Of a stretch of 64,000 nt of DNA, positions 52,694 to 61,465 are shown in pieces. Position 1 is the stretch's first letter. Every line of letters starts with the position of its first letter. Source of the stretch: CALOCY01 sp942491975 (GTDB lineage Bacteria > Bacteroidota > Bacteroidia > Bacteroidales > Prolixibacteraceae); NCBI GenBank assembly GCA_942491975.1, contig CALOCY010000004.1, positions 1,178,001 through 1,242,000 on the forward strand. Direction: 5' to 3'. The notes under the pieces were generated by a model, which had not been told where the DNA came from, ran no database searches, and saw nothing but the letters and a program-made list of their open reading frames with translations. The position numbers were made by a program, and so were the translations under genes.

Positions 52694-53836
52694 ATGAAAA
52701 TTCACGAATACCAGGCAAGAGATTTGTTTATTAAGTACAAAATCCCTGTTCCTGAAGGTATGGTTTGCTCCTCTGTTGAAGAGGTGAAAAAAGCTTTTCT
52801 TACATACAACCGGGCTGTGGTAATCAAAGCACAGGTGCATGCCGGCGGGAGAGGGAAGGCTGGGGGCGTAAAACTGGCCAAAACAGTTGATGAGGCTGAA
52901 TATGTAGCAGCAAAAATACTGGGAATGGAAATTAAAAGCCTCACTGTTGAAAAAGTATTGGTGGTGTGTGCGGTGGCTATTGATAAAGAGTATTATGTGG
53001 GATTGGTCAACGATCGTGAATCGAAATCGGTAATGCTAATGGTGAGTAAAGAGGGTGGGGTAGAGATAGAAGAAGTGGCGAAAGCTACACCGGAAAAGAT
53101 CCATAAAATAGCCATTGACCCACAAGTTGGATTGCAGGATTATTTGGCCCGTGAGGTGGCTTTTAAACTGTTTGACGACATGCCGCAGGTAAAACAGGCT
53201 GCTGACATTCTGAAAAAATTGTATCACCTGTATACAGATACTGATGCCACGTTGGCTGAGATCAATCCGCTGGCTTTAACAAAGCAGGGGGAGGTGTTGG
53301 CTCTTGACGGAAAGATGAATTTTGATGAGAATGCGCTTTATCGTCAGCCGGAAGTGGAAGCTATGCGTGAAATGACCGAAGATGAACAAAAAGAGCAGGA
53401 TGCCAAGGATAAAGGCTTTAGTTTTGTGAAACTCGATGGTACTATTGGTTGCATGGTTAACGGGGCAGGTTTGGCTATGGCCACTATGGATATTATAAAG
53501 CTGTACGGTGGCGAACCGGCCAACTTTTTGGATATTGGGGGAAGCTCCAACCCTCAAAAAGTAGTTGATGCCATAAATTTATTACTGGGCGATAAAAATG
53601 TGCGGGTGGTAATGATCAATATTTTTGGCGGTATTACCCGTTGCGACGATGTGGCACGCGGGCTGATCGAAGCGGTAAAACAAATCACCATTAACGTACC
53701 TATTGTAGTGCGCCTTACCGGGACAAATGAGAAAGAGGGGCAGGAGCTGTTAAAAGACACATCGTTCCATCCGGCAACTACCATGAGCGAAGCGGCAAAA
53801 AAAGCAATTGAATTGTCGAAATCCATTATCAGGTAA
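52694..53836 (+). CDS. sucC: Succinyl-CoA synthetase beta subunit
   Basis: A 380-residue protein with an ATP-grasp N-terminal domain (MKIHEYQARDLFIKYKIPVPEG, VIKAQVHAGGRGKAGGVKLA). ATLAEINPLAL carries the Mg-binding residues, and the C-terminal ligase domain has NGAGLAMATMDIIKLYGG, GGSSNPQKV and NIFGGITRCD. With SucD it makes ATP or GTP from succinyl-CoA in the TCA cycle. It lies 130 bp upstream of sucD in the same direction. Confidence 0.97.
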   Translation: MKIHEYQARDLFIKYKIPVPEGMVCSSVEEVKKAFLTYNRAVVIKAQVHAGGRGKAGGVKLAKTVDEAEYVAAKILGMEIKSLTVEKVLVVCAVAIDKEYYVGLVNDRESKSVMLMVSKEGGVEIEEVAKATPEKIHKIAIDPQVGLQDYLAREVAFKLFDDMPQVKQAADILKKLYHLYTDTDATLAEINPLALTKQGEVLALDGKMNFDENALYRQPEVEAMREMTEDEQKEQDAKDKGFSFVKLDGTIGCMVNGAGLAMATMDIIKLYGGEPANFLDIGGSSNPQKVVDAINLLLGDKNVRVVMINIFGGITRCDDVARGLIEAVKQITINVPIVVRLTGTNEKEGQELLKDTSFHPATTMSEAAKKAIELSKSIIR

Positions 53837-53966
53837 TTGATTTTAGATTTGAAAATCCTAAAGAAGAATACTACAGAAATCTTAAATCCGCCCATCTGGT
53901 CAGGCGGACATTAATTAGTGTTAGATATTCAAAAACTAAAAATATATTAAAACTGAAAAATAAGTC

Positions 53967-54833
53967 ATGAGTATATTAATCAATAAAAACACAAAACTGC
54001 TGGTACAGGGCATTACCGGACGTGATGGTGGTTTTCATGCCCAACGGATGAAAGCGTATGGAACCAATGTGGTAGGGGGGATCTCTCCCGGAAAAGGCGG
54101 GCAGGACGTTGACGGGATTCCTGTGTTCAACACGGTAAAAGATGCAGTACAAATTACGGGCGCCAATGCTTCCGTTATATTTGTGCCGGCCCGTTTTACC
54201 AAAGATGCCATATTGGAAGCGGCTGATGCCGGTATTGAATTGATCGTTACCATTACCGAAGGTGTACCCACCGGCGACATAATTGAAGTGATGCCTTACC
54301 TTACTAAAAAAAATGTAAAATTAATTGGCCCCAACTGTCCGGGATTGATTTCGCCCGAAAAGAGCATGATTGGCATTATGCCCCCCAATATCTTTGCCAA
54401 AGGGGGTGTGGGATTGATTAGCCGTAGCGGCACACTAACTTATGAGGTGGTAAACCACCTTACCAAAAACGGATTGGGGCAAACCACCTGTGTGGGTATT
54501 GGCGGTGATCCGGTAGCCGGATTATACTTTATTGAACTGCTTGAATACTTTGAGAAAGACCCGGAAACCAAAGCAATCGTTGTTATTGGCGAGATTGGTG
54601 GTGATGCTGAAGAGCGCACCGCAGCCTATATTCAGCAATATATTACCAAGCCTGTTGTAGCTTTTATTGCCGGGCAAACTGCACCTCCCGGAAAACGTAT
54701 GGGACATGCCGGGGCTATTATCTCATCAGGGACAGGTACAGCAATCGAAAAGATTGCTGCCTTTGAAGCAGCAGGGGTAGCTGTTGCCCGTGAGCCGGGA
54801 GAGATCCCTGCATTAATAAAAGAGAAGTTATAA
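53967..54833 (+). CDS. sucD: Succinyl-CoA synthetase alpha subunit
   Basis: A 288-residue protein of the usual length. It has the CoA-binding Rossmann domain (LLVQGITGRDGGFHAQRM) and GPNCPGLISPEKSMIGIMP. The phosphorylated histidine is His247 in GKRMGHAGAI. It forms the catalytic complex with SucC. A terminator follows 10 bp after the stop, so sucCD is a two-gene unit. Confidence 0.97.
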   Translation: MSILINKNTKLLVQGITGRDGGFHAQRMKAYGTNVVGGISPGKGGQDVDGIPVFNTVKDAVQITGANASVIFVPARFTKDAILEAADAGIELIVTITEGVPTGDIIEVMPYLTKKNVKLIGPNCPGLISPEKSMIGIMPPNIFAKGGVGLISRSGTLTYEVVNHLTKNGLGQTTCVGIGGDPVAGLYFIELLEYFEKDPETKAIVVIGEIGGDAEERTAAYIQQYITKPVVAFIAGQTAPPGKRMGHAGAIISSGTGTAIEKIAAFEAAGVAVAREPGEIPALIKEKL

Positions 54834-54843
54834 GAAATACCTG

Positions 54844-54868
54844 AGCCTCATTTTTCGAGGCTTTTTTA
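54844..54868 (+). terminator. Terminator of sucCD
   Basis: AGCCTC at 54844-54849 pairs with GAGGCT at 54857-54862, followed by six T's. Confidence 0.75.
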
Positions 54869-54878
54869 TGGGGCTTAA

Positions 54879-55651
54879 CAAGATTTAATCCAATTCTTCA
54901 AACTTTATAAGGTTTTAGATTTAGAAGGCTTAAGACCAGAACAATTAGTTAAATTTGTTCTGTAATGGCTGTAAAATATAGTAAACTGAGTGATTTCAAA
55001 ATCAAAAAAGTGATACGATGTTTTTGTGCCGACATTGATGCAACGAAAACAAGTATTATTTTAGGGTTAAATAGAAAAACGATAAATAGATATTTTCTGC
55101 TTTTTAGAGAGTGTATCTATGAATCGCAAATTGAAGATTTAGAGAAGTTCTTTGGGATTGTTGAATTGGATGAAGCTTACTTTGGAAGTAAACGTTTACG
55201 TGGGGTAAATATGCCGCAAAAAAGAGGAAGGGGGACATGGAAGCAACCAGTATTTGGCATATTTGAACGGGATGGCCGTGTGTATACTGAAATTGTCCCT
55301 AATAGTAAACGAGAAACATTACGCCCACTAATATTGGGAAAAGTTTTACCTGAAAGTATCGTTATTACTGATGGTTGGAGGGGGTATAGTGGATTGGTCG
55401 ATGTAGGTTATGACAAACATATCAGGATCAATAAGTCCAAACATTTTTCTGATGGTAAAGGAACACATATTAATGGCATTGAATCATTTTGGAGCTTTAC
55501 CAAACGACGGTTAAGCAAGTTCAATGGGGTGAAAAAATACTTTGATTACCATTTGAAAGAGTGTGAGTGGAGATGGAAAAAATCGCAAAGCAGAATGGAA
55601 AAAGAACTATGGGAAATGCTATTGAAACGAGAATAACTTAGAAAAGTTATT
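54879..55651 (+). mobile_element. IS1595-type insertion sequence, ends not located
   Basis: The span covers an upstream 28-codon open stretch (54879-54962), the transposase, and a hairpin after it (AATAACTT/AAGTTATT, 55632-55651). A second hairpin, AGAACAA/TTGTTCT, lies just before the start codon. I could not find terminal inverted repeats or a target duplication by eye, so the borders are approximate. It lies in the gap between sucD and lipB and disrupts no gene. Confidence 0.55.
54965..55636 (+). CDS. IS1595 family transposase (ISXO2-like DDE)
   Basis: A 223-residue transposase with an ISXO2-type catalytic domain. The acidic residues are in IVELDEAYFGSKR and VITDGWRGYSGL, and the last block is HINGIESFWSFTKRRLSKFNG, where Asn or Glu completes the triad. 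The N-terminal 60 residues are a helix-turn-helix-like part (TSIILGLNRKTINRYFLLFR); there is no zinc ribbon, as in the shorter members of the family. The frame is intact. Its ATG overlaps the stop of an upstream 28-codon frame (TAATG). Confidence 0.88.
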   Translation: MAVKYSKLSDFKIKKVIRCFCADIDATKTSIILGLNRKTINRYFLLFRECIYESQIEDLEKFFGIVELDEAYFGSKRLRGVNMPQKRGRGTWKQPVFGIFERDGRVYTEIVPNSKRETLRPLILGKVLPESIVITDGWRGYSGLVDVGYDKHIRINKSKHFSDGKGTHINGIESFWSFTKRRLSKFNGVKKYFDYHLKECEWRWKKSQSRMEKELWEMLLKRE

Positions 55652-55745
55652 GCCCGTTCCAACAGCAAATAATTATAAAAATTCAATTTTTAATGGTCTA
55701 GAGCCTTTAGAATTTCTGCTAAATCCGGTACAGTATATATACCAT

Positions 55746-56426
55746 TTATTGGCATAACTCTGCTTTAAACATATCAATAATATAGCCCAACAGTTTTTTC
55801 TTTTCTGCTTCAAAATCTAATTTCCGACCTAACTCTTTCTCCAATGAAGTAACCCCGCGATCGGTAAATCCACACGGGTTGATGTGATCGAAATATTTCA
55901 GGTCGGTATTGATATTGAGCGCAAAGCCGTGCATGGTAATATAACGGCTTCCCCGGGTGCCAATAGCACATATTTTGCGCGGATTTGCCCCTTTATGCAG
56001 CCATACACCGGTAGCACCATCGCTTCGGTACGATTCGATATTGTGTTCTTTTTCTAGGTAGGTGATCACAGCCTCTTCGAGTTTATAAATAAACTCTTTG
56101 TAGTATATCCCAAAATGCTCCAAATCGAAAATAGGGTAGCCTACAATTTGTCCGGGACCGTGATAGGTAATGTCGCCACCACGGTTTACCTTATAATAAG
56201 TAGCATTCAGTTGTTTCAATAGGTTTTCGGCAATAAGCAGGTTTTGGGCATCGCCGCTTTTCCCCAATGTATACACATGAGGGTGCTCGACAAAGAAGAG
56301 GAAATTTTCAGTAGTTTCATTGCTTTTTTTTCGTTGCAACTGTTCATTAAATGTACTTTCCTGCTGATCCCAGGCCTCTTTATAATCCAACACGCCCCAA
56401 TCTGTAAATTTTATCTGATTCTTCAT
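55746..56426 (-). CDS. lipB: Octanoyltransferase LipB
   Basis: A 226-residue protein. The substrate loop is RGGDITYHGPGQIVGYPIFDL, Lys151 is in RKICAIG, and the catalytic Cys185 is in HINPCGFTDRGVTSLEKELG. It transfers octanoyl from acyl carrier protein to the lipoyl domains of 2-oxoacid dehydrogenases and GcvH. It lies 18 bp downstream of lipA on the same strand, so both steps of lipoate synthesis form one operon. Confidence 0.96.
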   Translation of the reverse strand: MKNQIKFTDWGVLDYKEAWDQQESTFNEQLQRKKSNETTENFLFFVEHPHVYTLGKSGDAQNLLIAENLLKQLNATYYKVNRGGDITYHGPGQIVGYPIFDLEHFGIYYKEFIYKLEEAVITYLEKEHNIESYRSDGATGVWLHKGANPRKICAIGTRGSRYITMHGFALNINTDLKYFDHINPCGFTDRGVTSLEKELGRKLDFEAEKKKLLGYIIDMFKAELCQ

Positions 56427-56444
56427 TTCCGGTGCTTTTTTACA

Positions 56445-57287
56445 TTAAACCTGTTTTTCTGCATGGTACGAAGAGCGTACCAGCGGGTCACTCTCCACAA
56501 ATTTAAACCCTTTTTTCAGCCCTATTTGTTTATAACGGTCAAACTCTTCGGGTGTAACATATTTTTCTACGGCTAAATGGTTGCGCGTAGGTTGCAGGTA
56601 TTGTCCCAGTGTCAGAATGTTACAACCTGCCTCTACCAGATCGTCCATAGTGGCAAAAATCTCTTCTTCAGTCTCGCCCAATCCCAACATGATGCCCGAT
56701 TTCGTATTGACGCCGTTATTGGAAAGGTACCTGATCACTTCAAGACTGGTACGGTATTTAGCCCGCGACCTCACCTGTGGGGTTAACCGTTCAACTGTCT
56801 CCAGGTTGTGTGATACTACTTCCGGGTTGACTTTTATAATGAAATCAAGCAATTGGTGACTGGCATCAAAATCGGGTATTAGTGTTTCCATGGTTAGTTC
56901 CGGATTTAGCTCACGGACAACAGTAACTACTTCCGCCCAAAATCCAGCCCCTTTGTCTTCAAGGTCATCACGATCGACCGAAGTGATAACCGCATGCTTT
57001 AGTCCCATTAATTTAATCGAACGAGCCAGTTTTATCGGTTCGTCAGGGTCAGGGAATAGCGGTTTACCTGTTTTAACGTTGCAAAATTTGCATGAGCGGG
57101 TACAGATATCACCCAATATCATAAATGTAGCAGTTCCATTTCCCCAGCATTCACCCATATTCGGACATCGTCCACTGGAACATATGGTGTGCAGACCGTG
57201 CTTCTTTACAATCCGGTTTACCTTTTTAAAATTCTCACCCTCAGGAAGTTTTATCTTTAACCAATCGGGTTTCCTTCTGATCTTCAT
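56445..57287 (-). CDS. lipA: Lipoyl synthase LipA
   Basis: 280 residues from the ATG at 57287; an upstream ATG at 57311 is less likely because the family starts close to MKIRRKPDWLK. The auxiliary [4Fe-4S] cluster is bound by Cys36, Cys41 and Cys47 (CSSGRCPNMGEC) and a C-terminal Ser in VRSSYHAE. The radical-SAM cluster is bound by Cys62, Cys66 and Cys69 (CTRSCKFC). It inserts two sulfurs into protein-bound octanoyl groups. It is directly followed by lipB. Confidence 0.96.
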   Translation of the reverse strand: MKIRRKPDWLKIKLPEGENFKKVNRIVKKHGLHTICSSGRCPNMGECWGNGTATFMILGDICTRSCKFCNVKTGKPLFPDPDEPIKLARSIKLMGLKHAVITSVDRDDLEDKGAGFWAEVVTVVRELNPELTMETLIPDFDASHQLLDFIIKVNPEVVSHNLETVERLTPQVRSRAKYRTSLEVIRYLSNNGVNTKSGIMLGLGETEEEIFATMDDLVEAGCNILTLGQYLQPTRNHLAVEKYVTPEEFDRYKQIGLKKGFKFVESDPLVRSSYHAEKQV

Positions 57288-57440
57288 AACTGTACTATTA
57301 TGGGTGTGCAAGATAAAAAAAATGCATTAATCAGAATGTGATATAAATTCGTAAATTAAAAACGAACAAGCGTTTCCTACAGCAATAAGATTTGCCCACA
57401 ATTGTCTTATAACTGATATTAAGTTAAATAATAAATTATC

Positions 57441-57467
57441 AAAAAAAGAGGGTGGTGTACCCTCTTT
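57441..57467 (-). terminator. Terminator of the TPR protein gene
   Basis: On the minus strand AAAGAGGGT pairs with ACCCTCTTT and is followed by seven T's. It starts 11 bp after the stop codon. Confidence 0.8.
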
Positions 57468-57477
57468 CTATATCTTC

Positions 57478-58674
57478 TTACTCTGTCATACTATCAAGCT
57501 TGGCTTTCATTTCATTAAACTTATCAAGCATTTGCAAACGATAATAGAGTGTTTTAAGGGTTTCTATTACCGTCTTATCATCAGGTTTAAGCTCAATAGC
57601 TTTTTCTAAGTATGGAATCGCTTTCTTAAATTCAATATCTATTTTAGCCTTTTCCTCCTCATATTTTTCAGGCTCATCAGCCGGTACAGCATTTGTTACA
57701 TCTACCTGCTGTACTCCTTTATTATAATATATAGCCCCCAAGTTGTAATAGGCATCAAAATAGTCAGGATTTATCTCTACTGCCTTTAAATAAACCTTAA
57801 TAGCTTCATCTGCCCTTTCAAGTTTTTCTAAAAGTGTCCCCTTTGCAAAATAGATACTGGCATTATTGTCATCTTTACTAATAGCCATATCTAAATATTC
57901 CATTGCTTTATTTGCATCATTTACAGTTAACAGGTAAAAATTAATCAGCTCAAACAGCAACGCTTCATCTTCAGGATATGCCATGAAACCTTTCTGAAGC
58001 ATTTTTTCCCTGGTGATAGTATCATTTTTGTTTTCATAACACCTGGAAAGGTATAAATATGAACGTGCTGCATTATATCCATATTCAGCCGTTTGGGTAT
58101 AATATTCAATTGCTTTATCAAATTTTTCTGCATTATACGCCGTAAGTGCAGCATTGAAAATAATCGGGGTATCAACTGCCTGTTCCTGATCTTTCTCTAT
58201 CATAACAGGAAGGCTTTGAATCTCCAAAACACTCTCAAACGATTTCAACGCATCAGCATATTTTTCCTCATTATACTGACTGATTGCCTGATTTGAAAAA
58301 TCATTAATAAGCAATGTAAGTTTAATTTTCAGGCTTTTTTCAAATTTATTATTTTCATCCAGCTTAATTGCCTTTTTATACGATTCCAATGCCACTTGCA
58401 ACGGATTTGAAACCATTTTTTTTACACTTTCATCACCCGAATTATAGATGGCCTGATGGATGTTCCCTTTTACTTCCCATGTCTTGGCCCAGGGAATAGA
58501 CTTTTCTGCCTTAGGATTATCAGGATCAGTAGCCAAATTGATTGCTTCAAGGGCTTCTTTTAATTTTCCGCCATCCCTAAAACTCTGGGCACTAGCGACT
58601 TTACCCTTTTGTGCAACTGCACTAAAAGAGACAAACACTACCGTAATGAATAATAAAACTGTTCTTTTCATCAT
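57478..58674 (-). CDS. Secreted tetratricopeptide repeat protein
   Basis: A 398-residue protein with a signal peptide (MKRTVLLFITVVFVSFSAVAQ) and about eight TPR-like units. Examples are EEKYADALKSFESVLEI, AEKFDKAIEYYTQTAEYGYNAARSYLYLSRCYE, SIYFAKGTLLEKLERADEAIKVYLKAVEINPDYFDAYYNLGAIYY and AIPYLEKAIELKPDD. It is probably a periplasmic scaffold for protein interaction; the partner is unknown. It is monocistronic, with a promoter box at 58697-58704 and its own terminator. Such proteins next to gyrA are common in this phylum. Confidence 0.85.
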   Translation of the reverse strand: MMKRTVLLFITVVFVSFSAVAQKGKVASAQSFRDGGKLKEALEAINLATDPDNPKAEKSIPWAKTWEVKGNIHQAIYNSGDESVKKMVSNPLQVALESYKKAIKLDENNKFEKSLKIKLTLLINDFSNQAISQYNEEKYADALKSFESVLEIQSLPVMIEKDQEQAVDTPIIFNAALTAYNAEKFDKAIEYYTQTAEYGYNAARSYLYLSRCYENKNDTITREKMLQKGFMAYPEDEALLFELINFYLLTVNDANKAMEYLDMAISKDDNNASIYFAKGTLLEKLERADEAIKVYLKAVEINPDYFDAYYNLGAIYYNKGVQQVDVTNAVPADEPEKYEEEKAKIDIEFKKAIPYLEKAIELKPDDKTVIETLKTLYYRLQMLDKFNEMKAKLDSMTE

Positions 58675-58696
58675 TATAAGTTTATGTAATACGAAA

Positions 58697-58704
58697 CAAA
58701 TTTA
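58697..58704 (-). promoter_or_regulatory. -7 promoter box of the TPR protein gene
   Basis: TAAATTTG on the minus strand matches TAnnTTTG, 23 bp upstream of the start codon. Confidence 0.45.
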
Positions 58705-58758
58705 ATTTTTTTAATAATCATAGCAAATAAAGTGCCATTTTATGAATGTCAGGAATTA

Positions 58759-61266
58759 TTAACGGTTTTCCTCACTATTTTCATTGATGTTTTCTTCAAT
58801 ATCTGCAAGTTCATTATTTTCATCTGCAGCGTTCGAAATCCTTGCTACTGAAGCAATGCTATCTTTTCCTTTAAGGTTGATTAACCGAACGCCCTGAGCC
58901 GCACGTCCCATAACCCTCACTTCGTTGATAGGAAGACGAATAGTAATACCATCTTGTGTTATAATCATCAGGTCATTATCATCGGCAACACTTTTTATGG
59001 CAATCAGTTTACCTGTTTTTTCTGTTATACTGATGGTTTTTACGCCTTTCCCTCCCCTATTCGTAAATCGATAATCTTCTATTTTAGAGCGTTTTCCATA
59101 ACCATTTTCCGAAACAACCATGATGTCTTCACTTTGATTCTCAACACAAACCAATCCTACAACCTTGTCCCCTTCATGTCCCAATGTGATTCCTTTCACA
59201 CCCGAAGCAGTACGCCCGATAGCACGCACCCTCGATTCATGAAAACGGATGGCTTTTCCACTTGTTACAGCAACCATTATTTCATGATTGCCATTGGTTA
59301 AACGAGCTTCCAACAGCTGGTCCCCTTCACGTATTGTTACTGCATTTACACCATTCTGACGCGGCCTGGAATAGGCTTCAAGTTTGGTTTTCTTAATGAT
59401 TCCCTGCTGTGTGCCAAGAATGATAAAGTTATTGTTTATGTATTCTTCGTCCTTGAGATTTTTTACATTGATGTATGCTTTTACTTTATCATCCTGTTCA
59501 ATATTTAACAGATTTTGAATGGCTCTTCCTTTAGATGTTTTCGTCCCTTCCGGAATTTGGTATACTTTGAGCCAGAAGCATCGGCCTTTTTCGGTAAACA
59601 GCAATAACGTATTATGCATTGTTGCAATAAACAGGTGTTCAAGAAAATCTTCGTCCCTTGTTTTTCCACCACGGGAACCTACGCCTCCCCTGCCCTGTGT
59701 TTTAAACTCGGCAAGTGAAGTACGTTTGATATACCCCATGTGGGAAATTGTAATCACCATCTCTTCATCGGCATAAAAATCTTCGGGATTAAACTCTTCG
59801 GCATTGGGTACAATCTCTGTTCTGCGCTCATCGCCGTACTTCTCCTTCACCTCAGCCAATTCATCTTTGATAATTGTCATGCGCAGCTCTTCATTGGATA
59901 ATATCTCCTTAAGGTGCTCAATAAGTTTCATCACCTCCTCATATTCCTTGCGCAGTTTTTCCTGTTCCAGTCCGGTAAGCTGGCGCAGGCGCATTTCAAC
60001 AATTGCCCGTGCCTGAATATCTGTCAACTCAAACCGGTCAATCAGTGCCTGTCTGGCTTCATCCGGATTTTTCGAAGCGCGTATTAGTGCAATAACTTCA
60101 TCAATATTGTCGCTTGCAATAATCAGCCCTTCAAGTATATGTGCACGTTTTTCGGCCTGTTCAAGCTCAAATTTTGTCCTGCGAACTACAACCTCATGCC
60201 TGTGTTCTACAAAATAATGGATTAACTCTTTCAGGTTCAACAACCGGGGCCTGCCTTTAACCAGTGCAATATTATTTACACTAAACGAGTTTTGCAGTTG
60301 CGTATACTTATACAGCTTATTGAGTACGACATTGGCAATCGCATCGCGTTTTATCTCAAAAACAATACGCATCCCATCACGGTCCGATTCATCATTGACA
60401 TTTGAAATACCATCAATTTTCTTTTCGTTGATCAATTCGGCTGTCTTTATAATCAATTCAGCTTTGTTGACCATATAAGGTATTTCCGTAACAACAATTA
60501 TCTCTTTTCCCGTATTCGTTGTCTCAATATGAACTTTCCCCCTTACAACTATACGTCCCTTGCCTGTTTCGTAAGCATCCTTTACTCCCTGATACCCATA
60601 TATAATACCACCGGTTGGAAAATCAGGAGCTTTAATTATGTTTGTTAATTCTTCTATTTCAATTTCACGATTGTTAATATATGCCATAGTGGCATCAATG
60701 GTGCCTGACAAATTATGTGGTGGCATGTTTGTTGCCATACCGACAGCAATTCCTGATGCCCCGTTAACCAACAGGTTGGGTATACGGGTGGGCATAACTG
60801 TTGGTTCTTCCAGTGATTCATCAAAATTGGGTTGAAAGTCAACCGTATTTTTATCTAAATCGGCTAATGTCTCTTCAGCTATTTTAGTAAGCCTCACTTC
60901 GGTATAACGCATTGCAGCAGGACTATCGCCATCAATCGATCCAAAGTTTCCCTGGCCATCAATCAACGTATAGCGTAATGACCACATTTGTGCCATTCTA
61001 ACCATTGCCATATATACCGAAGAATCGCCATGTGGGTGGTATTTACCCAGTACCTCACCTACAATCCTGGCAGATTTTTTATAGGGACGATTTGATAAAA
61101 TACCCAATTCCCCCATTCCAAAAAGCACCCTGCGATGTACAGGTTTTAACCCATCTCTTACATCAGGAAGAGCACGGGCCACAATTACCGACATCGAATA
61201 GTCGATATAGGCCGATTTCATCTGCTCTTCGATATTAATTTTAATAATCTTTTCGCCTTCTACCAT
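58759..61266 (-). CDS. gyrA: DNA gyrase subunit A
   Basis: An 835-residue protein. The catalytic Tyr121 is in AAMRYTEVRL. The N-terminal winged-helix region has HPHGDSSVYMAMVRMAQ, the coiled coil lies near residues 370-480, and a six-bladed C-terminal pinwheel carries the GyrA-box form QGRGGVGSRGG, which separates it from ParC. With GyrB it introduces negative supercoils. Ser82 corresponds to the E. coli quinolone-related Ser83. The acidic residue at E. coli position 87 is Met86 here. The C-terminal tail is short and acidic (DIEENINENSEENR). Confidence 0.97.
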   Translation of the reverse strand: MVEGEKIIKINIEEQMKSAYIDYSMSVIVARALPDVRDGLKPVHRRVLFGMGELGILSNRPYKKSARIVGEVLGKYHPHGDSSVYMAMVRMAQMWSLRYTLIDGQGNFGSIDGDSPAAMRYTEVRLTKIAEETLADLDKNTVDFQPNFDESLEEPTVMPTRIPNLLVNGASGIAVGMATNMPPHNLSGTIDATMAYINNREIEIEELTNIIKAPDFPTGGIIYGYQGVKDAYETGKGRIVVRGKVHIETTNTGKEIIVVTEIPYMVNKAELIIKTAELINEKKIDGISNVNDESDRDGMRIVFEIKRDAIANVVLNKLYKYTQLQNSFSVNNIALVKGRPRLLNLKELIHYFVEHRHEVVVRRTKFELEQAEKRAHILEGLIIASDNIDEVIALIRASKNPDEARQALIDRFELTDIQARAIVEMRLRQLTGLEQEKLRKEYEEVMKLIEHLKEILSNEELRMTIIKDELAEVKEKYGDERRTEIVPNAEEFNPEDFYADEEMVITISHMGYIKRTSLAEFKTQGRGGVGSRGGKTRDEDFLEHLFIATMHNTLLLFTEKGRCFWLKVYQIPEGTKTSKGRAIQNLLNIEQDDKVKAYINVKNLKDEEYINNNFIILGTQQGIIKKTKLEAYSRPRQNGVNAVTIREGDQLLEARLTNGNHEIMVAVTSGKAIRFHESRVRAIGRTASGVKGITLGHEGDKVVGLVCVENQSEDIMVVSENGYGKRSKIEDYRFTNRGGKGVKTISITEKTGKLIAIKSVADDNDLMIITQDGITIRLPINEVRVMGRAAQGVRLINLKGKDSIASVARISNAADENNELADIEENINENSEENR

Positions 61267-61308
61267 CTACTTGGTTTTTTCTAAATTTACCTTCTTTTTT
61301 AAGAAGTA

Positions 61309-61316
61309 CAAATCTA
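61309..61316 (-). promoter_or_regulatory. Possible -7 box of gyrA
   Basis: TAGATTTG on the minus strand matches TAnnTTTG, 43 bp before the gyrA start. It lies in the 199-bp divergent region between gyrA and clpC. No good -33 element is seen. Confidence 0.35.
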
Positions 61317-61465
61317 CCAAAAATAAGCTTATTTTTGATGAATTTTATACGGAATTATTAACATGCCGGCAAGGTTTTTGTAAAACTAAAAAGAGATAAA
61401 AAAGAGGGCGAATACATTTTTTGTTTATATTAGTATTTAATGTTGTTGAAAAACAAATAATTATC

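Noticed and set aside
61000..61030. Met86 of GyrA in the quinolone region as a resistance mutation
   Set aside because: The key serine (Ser82) is kept, and the surrounding SSVYMAMVRMAQ looks like the ordinary sequence of the phylum. No resistance claim is justified.
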